The notes under the pieces were generated by a model. It ran no database searches, was not told where the DNA came from, and saw only the letters and a program-made list of their open reading frames with translations. A DNA stretch of 48,305 nucleotides, from positions 1 to 48,305 of the forward strand of contig CAZEHJ010000022.1 in assembly GCA_964512485.1 (NCBI GenBank), read 5' to 3'. Below are positions 28,498 to 36,594 of the stretch, piece after piece. Made by a program: the position numbers and the translations under genes. Within the stretch, counting starts at the first letter, position 1. The number at the start of each line of letters is the position of its first letter. Origin of the DNA: CAZEHJ01 sp964512485. Lineage in GTDB: Bacteria; Bacteroidota; Rhodothermia; Rhodothermales; UBA10348.

Positions 28498-29790
28498 TCA
28501 GGGAGTTGTGATCGCTGCTGGAGTTTCCAGGAGCCTCGCATACGTCATGTCCACCGTCGGATCGATCGGATTGGACAGCAGAACGAGGTAGTCGTCCCTG
28601 ACCAGATCAAAATCGGATGCAAACTCGACCGGAACTGGTCCAACGGATGGGAATTTTTCCCGACGGTGGTCGACCTGTTGGCCATTTTTCCAGAAACGGT
28701 AGCACACGTGGTTGCCCGTCGCGAGACCGGTTGAGCCGACGTATCCGATCGTATCGCCCTGTTTAACCACTTTTCCCGGGCGCATACCCGCGCCGATCTT
28801 TGACATGTGCAGGTACTGCGTCGTATACGTTCCGTTGTGTCTGATCTTTACGTAATTGCCGTTGTACTGTCCGTATCGGGCTTCTGTGACAACACCGTCG
28901 CCGGTCGCCTGAATCGGAGTGCCCCTGTCTGCCGCGTAGTCCGTTCCCAGATGAGCCTTGTACCGTTTCTGAACGGGATGAAATCTGCTGCGAGAGAAAC
29001 TGGATGAGATCCGCTTGAATTCAACCGGGGCCATTAAGAACGCTTTTCGAAGACTCTTTCCGTTTTCGTCGTAGTGTTCGTCGACGTCTCCATTTTTGTA
29101 ATGGAATGCGTAGAAATCGCTGTCCTGGTGAACAAATCGTGCCGCCAGAATTTCGCCCATACCTACGCGCTCGTTGTCGACGTAGTCTTCCTCGAATATG
29201 ATTCGAAACGCATCACCCTTCTGAATCCGGGTGAAATCAATTTGCCAGGCGAACACTTCTGACATCCGATTCGCCACCGTCGGGTGGATGCCCTGTTCGA
29301 CGAGCGTCATGTACAGAGAGTTGTTGATCGTTCCCTGAACATCCTTCACGCGCACGCTCACGCGTCGTTCTCCGATTCGGGCGGTTGGCTCTTCACCCAA
29401 GTCAAATACCACGTAGCTGGTTCTGTCTTTTTCGTAGACCATGAACCGTGCCGTTCCAAGCGAATCAGAATAGATGTAATACGGACGGCCTGTCTTCAGG
29501 CGTCGAACATCGAAAACATCCTTCTGCTCACGGGCAAGATTGACGATGCGTTCATAATCGACGTCATGCGGTGTAAGCAGATCAGAGAAGGTCTGATTTC
29601 TTCTCACCACGGATTCAGAAACCTGATACTGAGCCTTGGACAGTCCGAACTGATCCAGCTGGATGGAAGCTGCAACAACGACATCGTCGCCAGCTTCGGT
29701 GACTTCACCGGGGCCGCGAACGATTATTACCACCAAAACGGCGGCAACAACAACAAGAAATGCTGCAAATAGAAAAGAGCGGTCTCGCAT
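28498..29790 (-). CDS. M23-family (LytM/NlpD-like) peptidoglycan metallopeptidase with an H-x-C motif
   Basis: A 430-residue envelope protein anchored by one N-terminal helix (residues 5-24). Residues 50-250 resemble the two helper domains of the ShyA/MepM class (LTPHDVDYERIVNLAR, then QGTINNSLYMTLVEQGI). The C-terminal M23 domain (about 255-380) keeps His280 and Asp284 (HLGTD) and His328 (QYLHMS), but the closing HxH reads HVC (361-363), so the third zinc ligand would be Cys363. From memory the same change occurs in other Bacteroidota members. Family enzymes cut peptidoglycan cross-links during cell growth; activity of this variant is uncertain. It converges with the Asp-box protein gene. 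Confidence 0.92.
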   Translation of the reverse strand: MRDRSFLFAAFLVVVAAVLVVIIVRGPGEVTEAGDDVVVAASIQLDQFGLSKAQYQVSESVVRRNQTFSDLLTPHDVDYERIVNLAREQKDVFDVRRLKTGRPYYIYSDSLGTARFMVYEKDRTSYVVFDLGEEPTARIGERRVSVRVKDVQGTINNSLYMTLVEQGIHPTVANRMSEVFAWQIDFTRIQKGDAFRIIFEEDYVDNERVGMGEILAARFVHQDSDFYAFHYKNGDVDEHYDENGKSLRKAFLMAPVEFKRISSSFSRSRFHPVQKRYKAHLGTDYAADRGTPIQATGDGVVTEARYGQYNGNYVKIRHNGTYTTQYLHMSKIGAGMRPGKVVKQGDTIGYVGSTGLATGNHVCYRFWKNGQQVDHRREKFPSVGPVPVEFASDFDLVRDDYLVLLSNPIDPTVDMTYARLLETPAAITTP

Positions 29791-29974
29791 GAGTCAGGAT
29801 AATTGTTTGATAGTTAATCCGGCCGAAAACGGCTCACGCGTGACTAGGGGCGCCACAATATACGTTATCGGCCGTTTGTCCGCGCTTCTTGATCGAAAAA
29901 CGAAGGGGGGTACCGGGAAATTGCCCTTCACCCGCGCGTTTCGTTCACTCGTTGGGCCTGATACATGCAATTAA

Positions 29975-30610
29975 TCAGGCGTTGTCCTGTGATGGATGCC
30001 ATGGTTGATCATCCTTGTCCAGGGCGTTATTGATCCATCTTCCGGCGACAAAAAGCGCATCAGAAAGCCGATTCAGGTACACAATGCACGATTTATTGAT
30101 TTCCTTCGAGGCATCGAGCGAGATCACTCTTCGTTCAGCACGCCGACAAACGGTTCGGGCGATATGAAGGTGTGCAGCTACTGTACTTCCTCCGGGCAGG
30201 ATGAACGATTTGAGTGGATCCAGAGTGGCTTCAAGAGCATCAATCTCGTCCTCAAGGCGATCGATGGCATCAGGTGCGATCCTGTGTACGCTGGTTTTCG
30301 CATCCATAGGTGTGGCCAGATCAGCGCCGAGCTCAAAAAGTTCGTTCTGCAATCTGTTCAGCCAACTGTCGAGTTCAGACAGAGCCTCCTCGGGTGAAAT
30401 CGCACCATTTCTTGCTCCTTCACCCGTTTGCTGACTGTTGAAGCGCGCGCTTGTTCTCGCCTCGGCGAGGACTGCGCGCGCGAGACCGATGACGGAATTA
30501 AGCTCGTCTACCGTACCGTATGCTTCGATTCGGTCGTCGTCCTTGGCAACTCGAGGTCCTCCGAAGAGACCCGTTTCGCCTTCGTCTCCGGTGCGCGTGT
30601 AGATTTTCAT
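29975..30610 (-). CDS. Cob(I)alamin adenosyltransferase, PduO/MMAB type
   Basis: A 211-residue ATP:corrinoid adenosyltransferase that makes adenosylcobalamin from cob(I)alamin. Motifs in order: TRTGDEGETGLFGG (5-18, ATP site), YGTVDELNS, FILPGGS and AHLHIARTVCRRAERR (ATP and corrinoid contacts), and YLNRLSDALFVAGRW. A polar insert of about 20 residues (near 51-75) after the second helix is not usual in the family. It lies on the same strand as an ABC ATPase of the BtuD/FecE kind, with a 100-N gap between them, which suggests a corrinoid uptake and activation unit. No cobalamin riboswitch is visible in the readable leader. Confidence 0.93.
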   Translation of the reverse strand: MKIYTRTGDEGETGLFGGPRVAKDDDRIEAYGTVDELNSVIGLARAVLAEARTSARFNSQQTGEGARNGAISPEEALSELDSWLNRLQNELFELGADLATPMDAKTSVHRIAPDAIDRLEDEIDALEATLDPLKSFILPGGSTVAAHLHIARTVCRRAERRVISLDASKEINKSCIVYLNRLSDALFVAGRWINNALDKDDQPWHPSQDNA

Positions 30611-30704
30611 TCAATCAAACTCAAAGCAGTACTCAGGAATGGTGGCTGAAAACGCAGGGATAACACGGAAGGTTCTTTCATCGCGCCTCTTTTAGAACGA
30701 TCGC

Positions 30705-30804
30705 NNNNNNNNNNNNNNNNNNNNNNNNNNNNNNNNNNNNNNNNNNNNNNNNNNNNNNNNNNNNNNNNNNNNNNNNNNNNNNNNNNNNNNNNNNNNNNNN
30801 NNNN
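30705..30804. other. Assembly gap of 100 N
   Basis: Exactly 100 N between the ABC ATPase and the adenosyltransferase gene. The flanks show no shared sequence, so real bases, possibly a gene, may be missing from this putative operon. Confidence 0.98.
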
Positions 30805-30849
30805 AGGATCTATCTTACAAGGATGATGGCGCCATGCTCAAGGCCATAA

Positions 30850-31623
30850 CTAGAGTGGTTGATTGTAGGCAATCCGGACCGCGTCTGAATTGGCACTTTC
30901 CACGCTGGCACGCATTCTGAAGACTTCAGCAAGCAAATCCTCGTTCAATACATCGACTGGCGTACCGCTGGCCGCAACCCGGCCCTCTTTCAGGATCAAC
31001 AGTTCGTCCGAGAATCGCGCCGCCAGTTCCAGATCATGGAAGGCTCCGATTACTGATTTTCCCATGTCCACCAGACCCCGGACATGCTGCATGAATTCGT
31101 ACTGGTGGTGCACGTCGAGGTAGGTCGTTGGCTCGTCGAGGATCAGGACGTCTGCCTCCTGAGCCAGGGCCTGAGCCAGAAATACGCGCTGCTGCTCACC
31201 CCCACTGAGAGAATGAAAAAGACGATCGGTGAAACCATTCAGATCCACGCTTTCAAGGGCTGCCTTTACATGGGCGTCGTCCTGATCATTGTAGCTCGAG
31301 AGAACGGATTTGTGCGGTGATCGGCCGAGTAGGACAAGCTCACTGACTTTGAAATCGAAAGACATTGAGTGCGTCTGACGAACAAATGCGAGATGTCTGG
31401 CCATTTCTCTGGAAGACCACGAAGACACTGCCTGATCGAGCAAGCGAAGATCTCCTTCGTACTCGAGAAGACCCGACACGGCTCGCAGAAGGGTCGTTTT
31501 GCCACTGCCGTTGGGTCCGAGAATTCCTGTCCAGGAGCCCCCGGAAATTTCAAAATTCAAATCCTTCAGAATCCTTTTTCCTGAGAGCGAGACAGATACG
31601 TTGTTTGCAGACAGGACCGGCAT
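30850..31623 (-). CDS. ABC transporter ATP-binding protein, siderophore/cobalamin importer type (FecE/BtuD-like)
   Basis: A 257-residue ATPase with Walker A GPNGSGKT (36-43), Q-loop Gln83, signature LSGGEQ (139-144), Walker B VLILDEP (159-165) and switch His196. The sequence RHLAFVRQTHSMSFDFKVSE followed by LLGRSPH is characteristic of the iron-siderophore/heme/cobalamin importer branch. I start at ATG 31623; a GTG at 31695 adds 24 residues without family likeness. No permease or binding-protein gene is seen beside it: one side is a divergent lipoprotein gene, the other a gap. The adenosyltransferase beyond the gap makes cobalamin the best guess. Confidence 0.9.
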   Translation of the reverse strand: MPVLSANNVSVSLSGKRILKDLNFEISGGSWTGILGPNGSGKTTLLRAVSGLLEYEGDLRLLDQAVSSWSSREMARHLAFVRQTHSMSFDFKVSELVLLGRSPHKSVLSSYNDQDDAHVKAALESVDLNGFTDRLFHSLSGGEQQRVFLAQALAQEADVLILDEPTTYLDVHHQYEFMQHVRGLVDMGKSVIGAFHDLELAARFSDELLILKEGRVAASGTPVDVLNEDLLAEVFRMRASVESANSDAVRIAYNQPL

Positions 31624-31725
31624 TCGAGAGAGAAGGGAACGTGATGGAGCGGCGATGGTAGGCAGATCCAATTGTGGGAAAGGGGCGTGACCCACCCCAC
31701 AAAAAACTGGATCGAAGAACGGAAT

Positions 31726-31730
31726 GAGGA
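31726..31730 (+). promoter_or_regulatory. Shine-Dalgarno site supporting a GTG start
   Basis: GAGGA lies 4 bases before GTG 31735. It places the start directly ahead of a lipoprotein signal peptide and excludes the 21 upstream in-frame codons. Confidence 0.55.
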
Positions 31731-31734
31731 TACG

Positions 31735-32208
31735 GTGAGAACGACACTTTCTCTACTACTGATCGCGGCCATCTTCGTGGGGGGATGTGACACCCAGGAA
31801 CAGCAGGACGAGTTCGTGCAGTCTGCGAGTGAGACTCCACAGGGCTTTGCCAGAACAGATGAATCAGGCCTCATTCTTAATGACGACAAGGACGACTGGA
31901 GAATAGCGCCGGTATACGGCGGAAAAGTTCGTTTCGACCCTGCCTACCCGAATCCCGCATCCATCGACTTCGTGACGATTCCGGTCACGATTCTTGAATT
32001 CAATTCAATCCAGGGCGGACTTGCGCTTCGCGGACGTGATTCGGCCGGCAATCTGCGTACTCTCGATGACATTCTCGACGCGAGTGATCCCGGCGCCTAT
32101 ATCTTTCGTTTCAGTCCGGCTCTTTTGGCCCGGACGGGACTGGTCCGACTGTTCATATTTGATCATCTCGGCGAGTTGGTCTCATACGGCGATCTGATGA
32201 TCCAATGA
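31735..32208 (+). CDS. Small lipoprotein with a C-terminal PNPA-type beta domain
   Basis: A 157-residue lipoprotein with signal peptide and lipobox VGGC (lipidated Cys18), followed by an acidic linker of about 50 residues. The C-terminal part begins VRFDPAYPNPAS and continues with strands ending in GLVRLFIFDHLGELVSYGDLMIQ. The YPNPA/YPNPF start recalls type IX secretion sorting-like or FlgD-like Ig domains, but the rest is too short and different to call it one. I do not recognise a function. It is divergent from the ABC ATPase gene, and the start is fixed by GAGGA. Confidence 0.7.
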   Translation: MRTTLSLLLIAAIFVGGCDTQEQQDEFVQSASETPQGFARTDESGLILNDDKDDWRIAPVYGGKVRFDPAYPNPASIDFVTIPVTILEFNSIQGGLALRGRDSAGNLRTLDDILDASDPGAYIFRFSPALLARTGLVRLFIFDHLGELVSYGDLMIQ

Positions 32209-32392
32209 TCTGGCTGGCCAACTCAGGCCAGATGAAATGGCCCTATTAAGGGTCTGTGGAGTGTTTTTAAAAAAATATCGAATCAGATGAACCAGTTTTT
32301 TCCTGGTTCGCGTGATGGTTACTGAGGGGCGGTTCTAAAAAGCATCGAACTGCCGTAAGCGATACAGCCTCGAATCACGAAAAGGTGACCCC
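32208..32392 (+). other. Structured leader region of the second lipoprotein gene
   Basis: Three hairpin-forming inverted repeats lie here: ATCTGGC/GCCAGAT (32208-32214 and 32227-32233), GAACCAG/CTGGTTC (32289-32295 and 32303-32309, with a T6 loop) and GGCGGTTC/GAACTGCC (32328-32335 and 32347-32354, one G-U pair). None has a classic T tract after it. They may form a 5' leader or weak terminators for the upstream gene; no known riboswitch consensus is recognised. Confidence 0.3.
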
Positions 32393-32989
32393 ATGAAAAC
32401 TCTGAGTCGATTTACACCCATCCTGTTTGCCGCTTTCATGATGACGGCCTGTACTTCTCCCGCCGAACTCGATCTGGAAGAAGAATTTGGTCAGTCAACA
32501 TCATTGCGAACTGACCTTGCCGCGACAATCAACGCACTTCTGCCCGGCTCAGCCTGGTTCGAACGAAGCCGACGAGTCAATACAACATTTTCCTGCACCG
32601 AAGGAGACGCTGAAGAACTGGATTTCTTCATCACCGAACGTGTCTATAAAGTGTTCACCGAAAACAATGATCTGTACTACGTGATCAATTCTGCGCGCTC
32701 GCAGGACGGGACAGTCTTCAGTGACACCGGAAATGCCTACGGCATCGATATCTCGGTCAAGGCACCCAGGATCAAAAAGGAATTCTCAAGCGAACTGTAC
32801 CAGGAAATGACAATTGCGATGTCGAGCGGTAACTCGACCCAGTTCCTCAAGCAGACATATACGGTTGAGAAGTCCAGCGCAGGCGCAAGCAAGGAAAACT
32901 CAAGCGATTCCCATGCGGTGGAGGCCACAGCGGAAACTCAAGAGCTGGAATTCGTTCCGGACGACGCTGTCAACTCCTGCACCGGGTAA
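32393..32989 (+). CDS. Uncharacterised lipoprotein
   Basis: A 198-residue lipoprotein with signal peptide and lipobox MTAC (lipidated Cys20). The mature part is acidic and Ser-rich, with the only other cysteines at SCTEG and in the final SCTG, which could form one disulfide. No domain is recognised. The start is supported by AAGGTGA at 32382-32388. A long upstream leader can form several hairpins, and a perfect 15-bp terminator follows the gene. It converges with the Ser/Thr kinase gene. Confidence 0.7.
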   Translation: MKTLSRFTPILFAAFMMTACTSPAELDLEEEFGQSTSLRTDLAATINALLPGSAWFERSRRVNTTFSCTEGDAEELDFFITERVYKVFTENNDLYYVINSARSQDGTVFSDTGNAYGIDISVKAPRIKKEFSSELYQEMTIAMSSGNSTQFLKQTYTVEKSSAGASKENSSDSHAVEATAETQELEFVPDDAVNSCTG

Positions 32990-33051
32990 CAACATGATTT
33001 TGAGTTCGGACTCGTAAAATGGGTTCCTCGATATCCGGGCTCAAGAACCGG

Positions 33052-33088
33052 GAGAAAGGGCGCTGCGACAGCAGCGCCCTTTCTCTTT
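33052..33088 (+). terminator. Intrinsic terminator after the uncharacterised lipoprotein gene
   Basis: GAGAAAGGGCGCTGC (33052-33066) pairs perfectly with GCAGCGCCCTTTCTC (33071-33085) over a GACA loop; only TTT follows. The T tract is short, but the TTTCTCTTT 3' side is U-rich. It could partly serve the convergent kinase gene. Confidence 0.8.
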
Positions 33089-33154
33089 AGGTCCATTTTC
33101 AAGGTGCTAAAAACGGGGTTGAAGGGTCAGAGATATACTAGAGATGCACCCAGG

Positions 33155-34213
33155 TCAGGACTTGAAGCGCCCCTTGATGCGGCTGAAAAAGCCTTCACTC
33201 TCATTCGTTCCGGCATCCAGCGCCGATTCGATTTCGTTCGCTCCGGAAAACCGCTCTTTTGGATCTTTGCGCAGACAATTCTCGATCACGAAGCGCAGTG
33301 GCTGCGGCATTTCGCTGGTCCCCGACAGCTCATCGTTAAGAATAGAGGCCATCACTTCGGCGATTGATTTTCCCTGAAACGGTTTGAGTCCAGTGGTCAA
33401 CTCATAGGCCGTGACGCCCAGTGCCCAGATATCTATCTCCGTTCCGCCCGGAGGGTTCGTAAATCGTTCGGGACTCATGTAGGATACCGTCCCTTTCAGG
33501 ATTCCGGCCGCCGTAGTCATGATACGTGCTTCGAGTCTGGCCACCCCGAAATCGAGAATGCGTAACGTTCCGTCCTCTTCCATGAAGAGATTGTCGGGTT
33601 TAATGTCGCGGTGGATGATACCTGCGCTGTGCGAGGCATCCAGGCCACAGGCGCACTGCCGGACGATGGAAGAAACAGTGGCTGCCGACAGTTGCGCAGC
33701 GTTCATCAATTCGCGCACAGACGACCCCTGGTAAAGGGGCATCTCGATATATCCCGAGTCATCATCCGTAAATCCGGTCGAATAGATGCCACAGATGTTT
33801 TTGTGGTCGAGCGACGCTACAGCTCTCGACTCACGGATAAATTCTTTGTAGTTCTGGACTTCAGAAAGTCGAACCACTTTGAGCGCGACATCGCGACCCA
33901 GTCGCGTGTCGCGCGCCACGTACACCCGGCTCATTCCTCCCCGGCCCAATTCATGCAAGATTTCGAAGTGGGCAATTCGTTCGCCTTCGAGATCTGATTC
34001 GGGAATTCCCGTTTCACTTCCCTCCGGATGGAGTTGCATGAAAGCGTCTTTGAAATAGCTGTCGGCAGCTGCATTTGCGCCCAGAAGTATGCGAAGCTCG
34101 TTACCGCGGTCCCTGGGAATCGCGTTCAGAAAGTCTTCAAGTGCATCTTCTCGAAGTGAGAGGGCGTGCTCAAACAGCACCTCCAGATCAGCGTCATGGT
34201 TCGGCGTTGTCAT
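33155..34213 (-). CDS. Serine/threonine protein kinase (PknB-like, cytoplasmic)
   Basis: A 352-residue Hanks-type kinase. Residues 1-60 form the helical N-terminal extension seen in kinases paired with ECF-like sigma factors (LEVLFEHALSLREDALEDFL). The catalytic domain (about 82-335) has the Gly loop ELGRGGMSRVY, Lys112 (ALKV), Glu128, HRDIKPDN with Asp203 and Asn208, DFG with Asp221, and SYMSPER in the activation segment. The protein ends soon after the kinase domain, with no transmembrane segment and no sensor or TPR domain. Its ATG overlaps the sigma-factor stop (ATGA), so the two are coupled. The likely role is regulation of, or by, the sigma factor. Confidence 0.94.
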   Translation of the reverse strand: MTTPNHDADLEVLFEHALSLREDALEDFLNAIPRDRGNELRILLGANAAADSYFKDAFMQLHPEGSETGIPESDLEGERIAHFEILHELGRGGMSRVYVARDTRLGRDVALKVVRLSEVQNYKEFIRESRAVASLDHKNICGIYSTGFTDDDSGYIEMPLYQGSSVRELMNAAQLSAATVSSIVRQCACGLDASHSAGIIHRDIKPDNLFMEEDGTLRILDFGVARLEARIMTTAAGILKGTVSYMSPERFTNPPGGTEIDIWALGVTAYELTTGLKPFQGKSIAEVMASILNDELSGTSEMPQPLRFVIENCLRKDPKERFSGANEIESALDAGTNESEGFFSRIKGRFKS

Positions 34214-34803
34214 GACTCTTCTTCTTCTGACAGGATCGAATACAACATGGATTGAGCCAGCAGCCACCGGCGTTTGACGGTTGAAAGACCGACATTCAGC
34301 GCGTCGGCCGTTTCTTCGATGGTCATGGCCGCGAAGAAACGGCACTCAACGACCTGAACGAGTTCGGGGTGTTCCTTTTCGATGCGGTTGATTGCCAGGG
34401 TGATGTCCATGACGTGAGGCGAGTCGAACACCGGGATCTCTTCGACCTCGTCGAGAGACGACATGGGTAGGTCGCCACCCCGTTTACGGGCCTGCTTTGA
34501 GCGGGCGTAGTCTTGCAATATCTGTCTCATTGCTTTGCCCGCAATGGCCAGAAAATGAGACCGGTCGTTTACGGTGGGGGCCTGACCGTCGGTCATTTTC
34601 AGGTAAGCTTCGTTCAGAACCGCTGTAGCATTCATGGTCAGATTTCCCTGCCACCGATATCGTTCGGCGCGGGCAATCTTGATGAGGGAATCGTAGAGGC
34701 GAGTAAACAACTCTGACTGGGCCTGCTGATCCCCTTCCCGGACGGAAGCAATGAGACGTACGGTCTCGTTGCTCATGGCACGATGTTCATCAGAATCTGA
34801 CAT
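34210..34803 (-). CDS. ECF-like RNA polymerase sigma factor (Sigma70_ECF, kinase-associated type)
   Basis: A 197-residue sigma factor with region 2 (about 25-95, including ARAERYRWQGNLTMNATAVL and AGKAMRQILQDYARSKQARK) and region 4 (about 135-190, including IEETADALNVGLSTVKRRW). The wording fits the Sigma70_ECF group common in Planctomycetota, Acidobacteriota and Rhodothermota, where kinases replace anti-sigma factors. An internal Met at residue 10 is a possible start. It sits 3 bp after the amidohydrolase stop and overlaps the kinase by 4 bp, so all three are probably one transcript. Confidence 0.93.
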   Translation of the reverse strand: MSDSDEHRAMSNETVRLIASVREGDQQAQSELFTRLYDSLIKIARAERYRWQGNLTMNATAVLNEAYLKMTDGQAPTVNDRSHFLAIAGKAMRQILQDYARSKQARKRGGDLPMSSLDEVEEIPVFDSPHVMDITLAINRIEKEHPELVQVVECRFFAAMTIEETADALNVGLSTVKRRWLLAQSMLYSILSEEEES

Positions 34804-34806
34804 GTC

Positions 34807-36528
34807 TCATCGTTGATATACAGTTTTACCTTCCACGATCGTCCTTGTAACCCGGGTATCGAGGATTTCACTGTCCTTGATTTCGAACAAGTTGCGATCC
34901 AGAACAGCGATGTCAGCCAGCATGCCGACCGCAAGGCTGCCTTTAACATCTTCCTCGTATGATGAATACGCACCGTTGTATGTGTACGCCCTGAGGGCAT
35001 CTTCCATCGTAATGCGTTCGTCAGGAAACCAGCCCTCTTCGGGATCACCATTGACGGTCTGTCTGCTTACGGCCGCATACAGACCCATCATAGGATTGAT
35101 GGGATATTCGGCCGCCGAAGTACCTGGCCAATCAGAACCAAATGCGAGTACCGCACCTCCATCCAGCAGACGCTTGAAGGCGTAGGCACCCTTGCTTCGT
35201 TCGGTACCGATTCGCTCTTCCATCCATCGCATATCGTCGGACAGGTGAAAAGGCTGCACCTCCGCAATGACTCCCAGTCGTCCCAATCGTTTAAAATCTT
35301 CGGGGGCGATGACCTGTGCATGGACCAGTCTGAAACGCCGTTCCTTTTCCCCGTTTATCCGATCCATTTCTTCCAGATAATCCATCAATAAGCTGTTGGC
35401 TTCATCACCGATGGCATGAATCGAAAGTTGCAGGTTGGCGCTGTCAGCATTGAGCATATAACCGAGAAATTGCCCTTCTACGAATTCGCCGTCTTCACCG
35501 ACCATGAGTTGACGCCATCGGCCATAATTATTCGGATCTGTTTCATATGGCTCGAAAAACCGGGCGGAACTGGTCCCCATGATTCCGTCAATATGTCCCT
35601 TCAATGCTCCGAGGCGTATCCACTCGTCGCCAGATCCGACGCTGATGCCATCGCTTTGCAGGTCGCTCCACCGATCCAGGAAATACCTGAAATGAATCCG
35701 CGTAGTCAGCTCACCTGTTTCCCGGAGAGCTTCATAGATTTCAAGCTGTGTGTCATCGGACATATCGCTCACCGACGTCACGCCATATTTGCTGATCTCA
35801 GCGAGAGCGTTGCGAGTCTGCGCAAACCGTCGTTCCAACGTAAATCCGTCCCCCGTCAGGCCACGAAACAAATCTCTCATTCCCGGACCCGACATGATCC
35901 CCGTTGCATGGCCCTGCGCGTTCAGTTCAAACGTCACACCGTCCGCCTGCGGGTTCTGGGGATTGACACCAGCCAGTTCCAACGCTACGATGTTGGCAGC
36001 AAACTCAGAGTTGTCAAACTTCCGTATGAACATCGGATACTGGACCGTCAAGGGTTCAATCTTGCTCATGTCGGGGGAAAACGGTTCGCGCCCTACTGAC
36101 CCCGAACTTCCTTCAGTCCACTCGTCGTAGGCACCCCACATCCCGCCCAGAATCCACTCGCCTTCGGCCAAGCGTGATGTCACGTCCTTAACACGTTCGA
36201 CAAATTCCTCCTGGCTTCCGGTTCGCATGATGTTGAACTCAAGAAATCGGGCTGCCGAAGCGAAATGAATGTGGGTGTCGTTGAATCCGGGAACGGCAAA
36301 CGCCCCTTCGAGGTCAACGATTTCGGTCTGTGATCCGCTCTCACGGAGTGCGTCCTCGCTCGAGCCCACAAACGTAATGAGTCCGTCCTGCACGACGATG
36401 GCTTCCGCGTGTGGTTGATCCGGATTCGCGGTCCAGAATGACCCGTTGTGCAGAATCAGGTCCGCTCCGGGTGACGAACAGCCCATCACCGAAAACAGGA
36501 GAAGTAGGACGGGGAAGCGATTTTTCAT
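34807..36528 (-). CDS. YtcJ-like amidohydrolase, lipoprotein
   Basis: A 573-residue metal-dependent hydrolase of the YtcJ/AepA group. A signal peptide with lipobox VMGC (lipidated Cys17) anchors it in the envelope. The metal-site residues are HxH in GFNDTHIHF, the Lys in GALKGHIDG, His in LSIHAIGD, His in LVHAQVI and Asp in FGSDWPG. Family members hydrolyse amide or ester bonds of varied small molecules; the substrate is unknown. The gene comes first in an apparent operon with an ECF-like sigma factor and a Ser/Thr kinase, which is odd company for a hydrolase and may reflect simple read-through. Confidence 0.92.
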   Translation of the reverse strand: MKNRFPVLLLLFSVMGCSSPGADLILHNGSFWTANPDQPHAEAIVVQDGLITFVGSSEDALRESGSQTEIVDLEGAFAVPGFNDTHIHFASAARFLEFNIMRTGSQEEFVERVKDVTSRLAEGEWILGGMWGAYDEWTEGSSGSVGREPFSPDMSKIEPLTVQYPMFIRKFDNSEFAANIVALELAGVNPQNPQADGVTFELNAQGHATGIMSGPGMRDLFRGLTGDGFTLERRFAQTRNALAEISKYGVTSVSDMSDDTQLEIYEALRETGELTTRIHFRYFLDRWSDLQSDGISVGSGDEWIRLGALKGHIDGIMGTSSARFFEPYETDPNNYGRWRQLMVGEDGEFVEGQFLGYMLNADSANLQLSIHAIGDEANSLLMDYLEEMDRINGEKERRFRLVHAQVIAPEDFKRLGRLGVIAEVQPFHLSDDMRWMEERIGTERSKGAYAFKRLLDGGAVLAFGSDWPGTSAAEYPINPMMGLYAAVSRQTVNGDPEEGWFPDERITMEDALRAYTYNGAYSSYEEDVKGSLAVGMLADIAVLDRNLFEIKDSEILDTRVTRTIVEGKTVYQR

Positions 36529-36594
36529 GGTAGCAGATGGTTGGCGGAGGCGGATTGCAGTGACCCCGGCGTGGGATACCGAATGCGGCTGTGG

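Noticed and set aside
30611..30704. Cobalamin riboswitch upstream of the adenosyltransferase gene
   Set aside because: The readable part of the leader has no B12-box-like sequence; the rest is hidden by the gap.
35416..36099. A 227-codon open frame opposite the amidohydrolase
   Set aside because: No family likeness, and the amidohydrolase has all metal-site motifs in the other strand.
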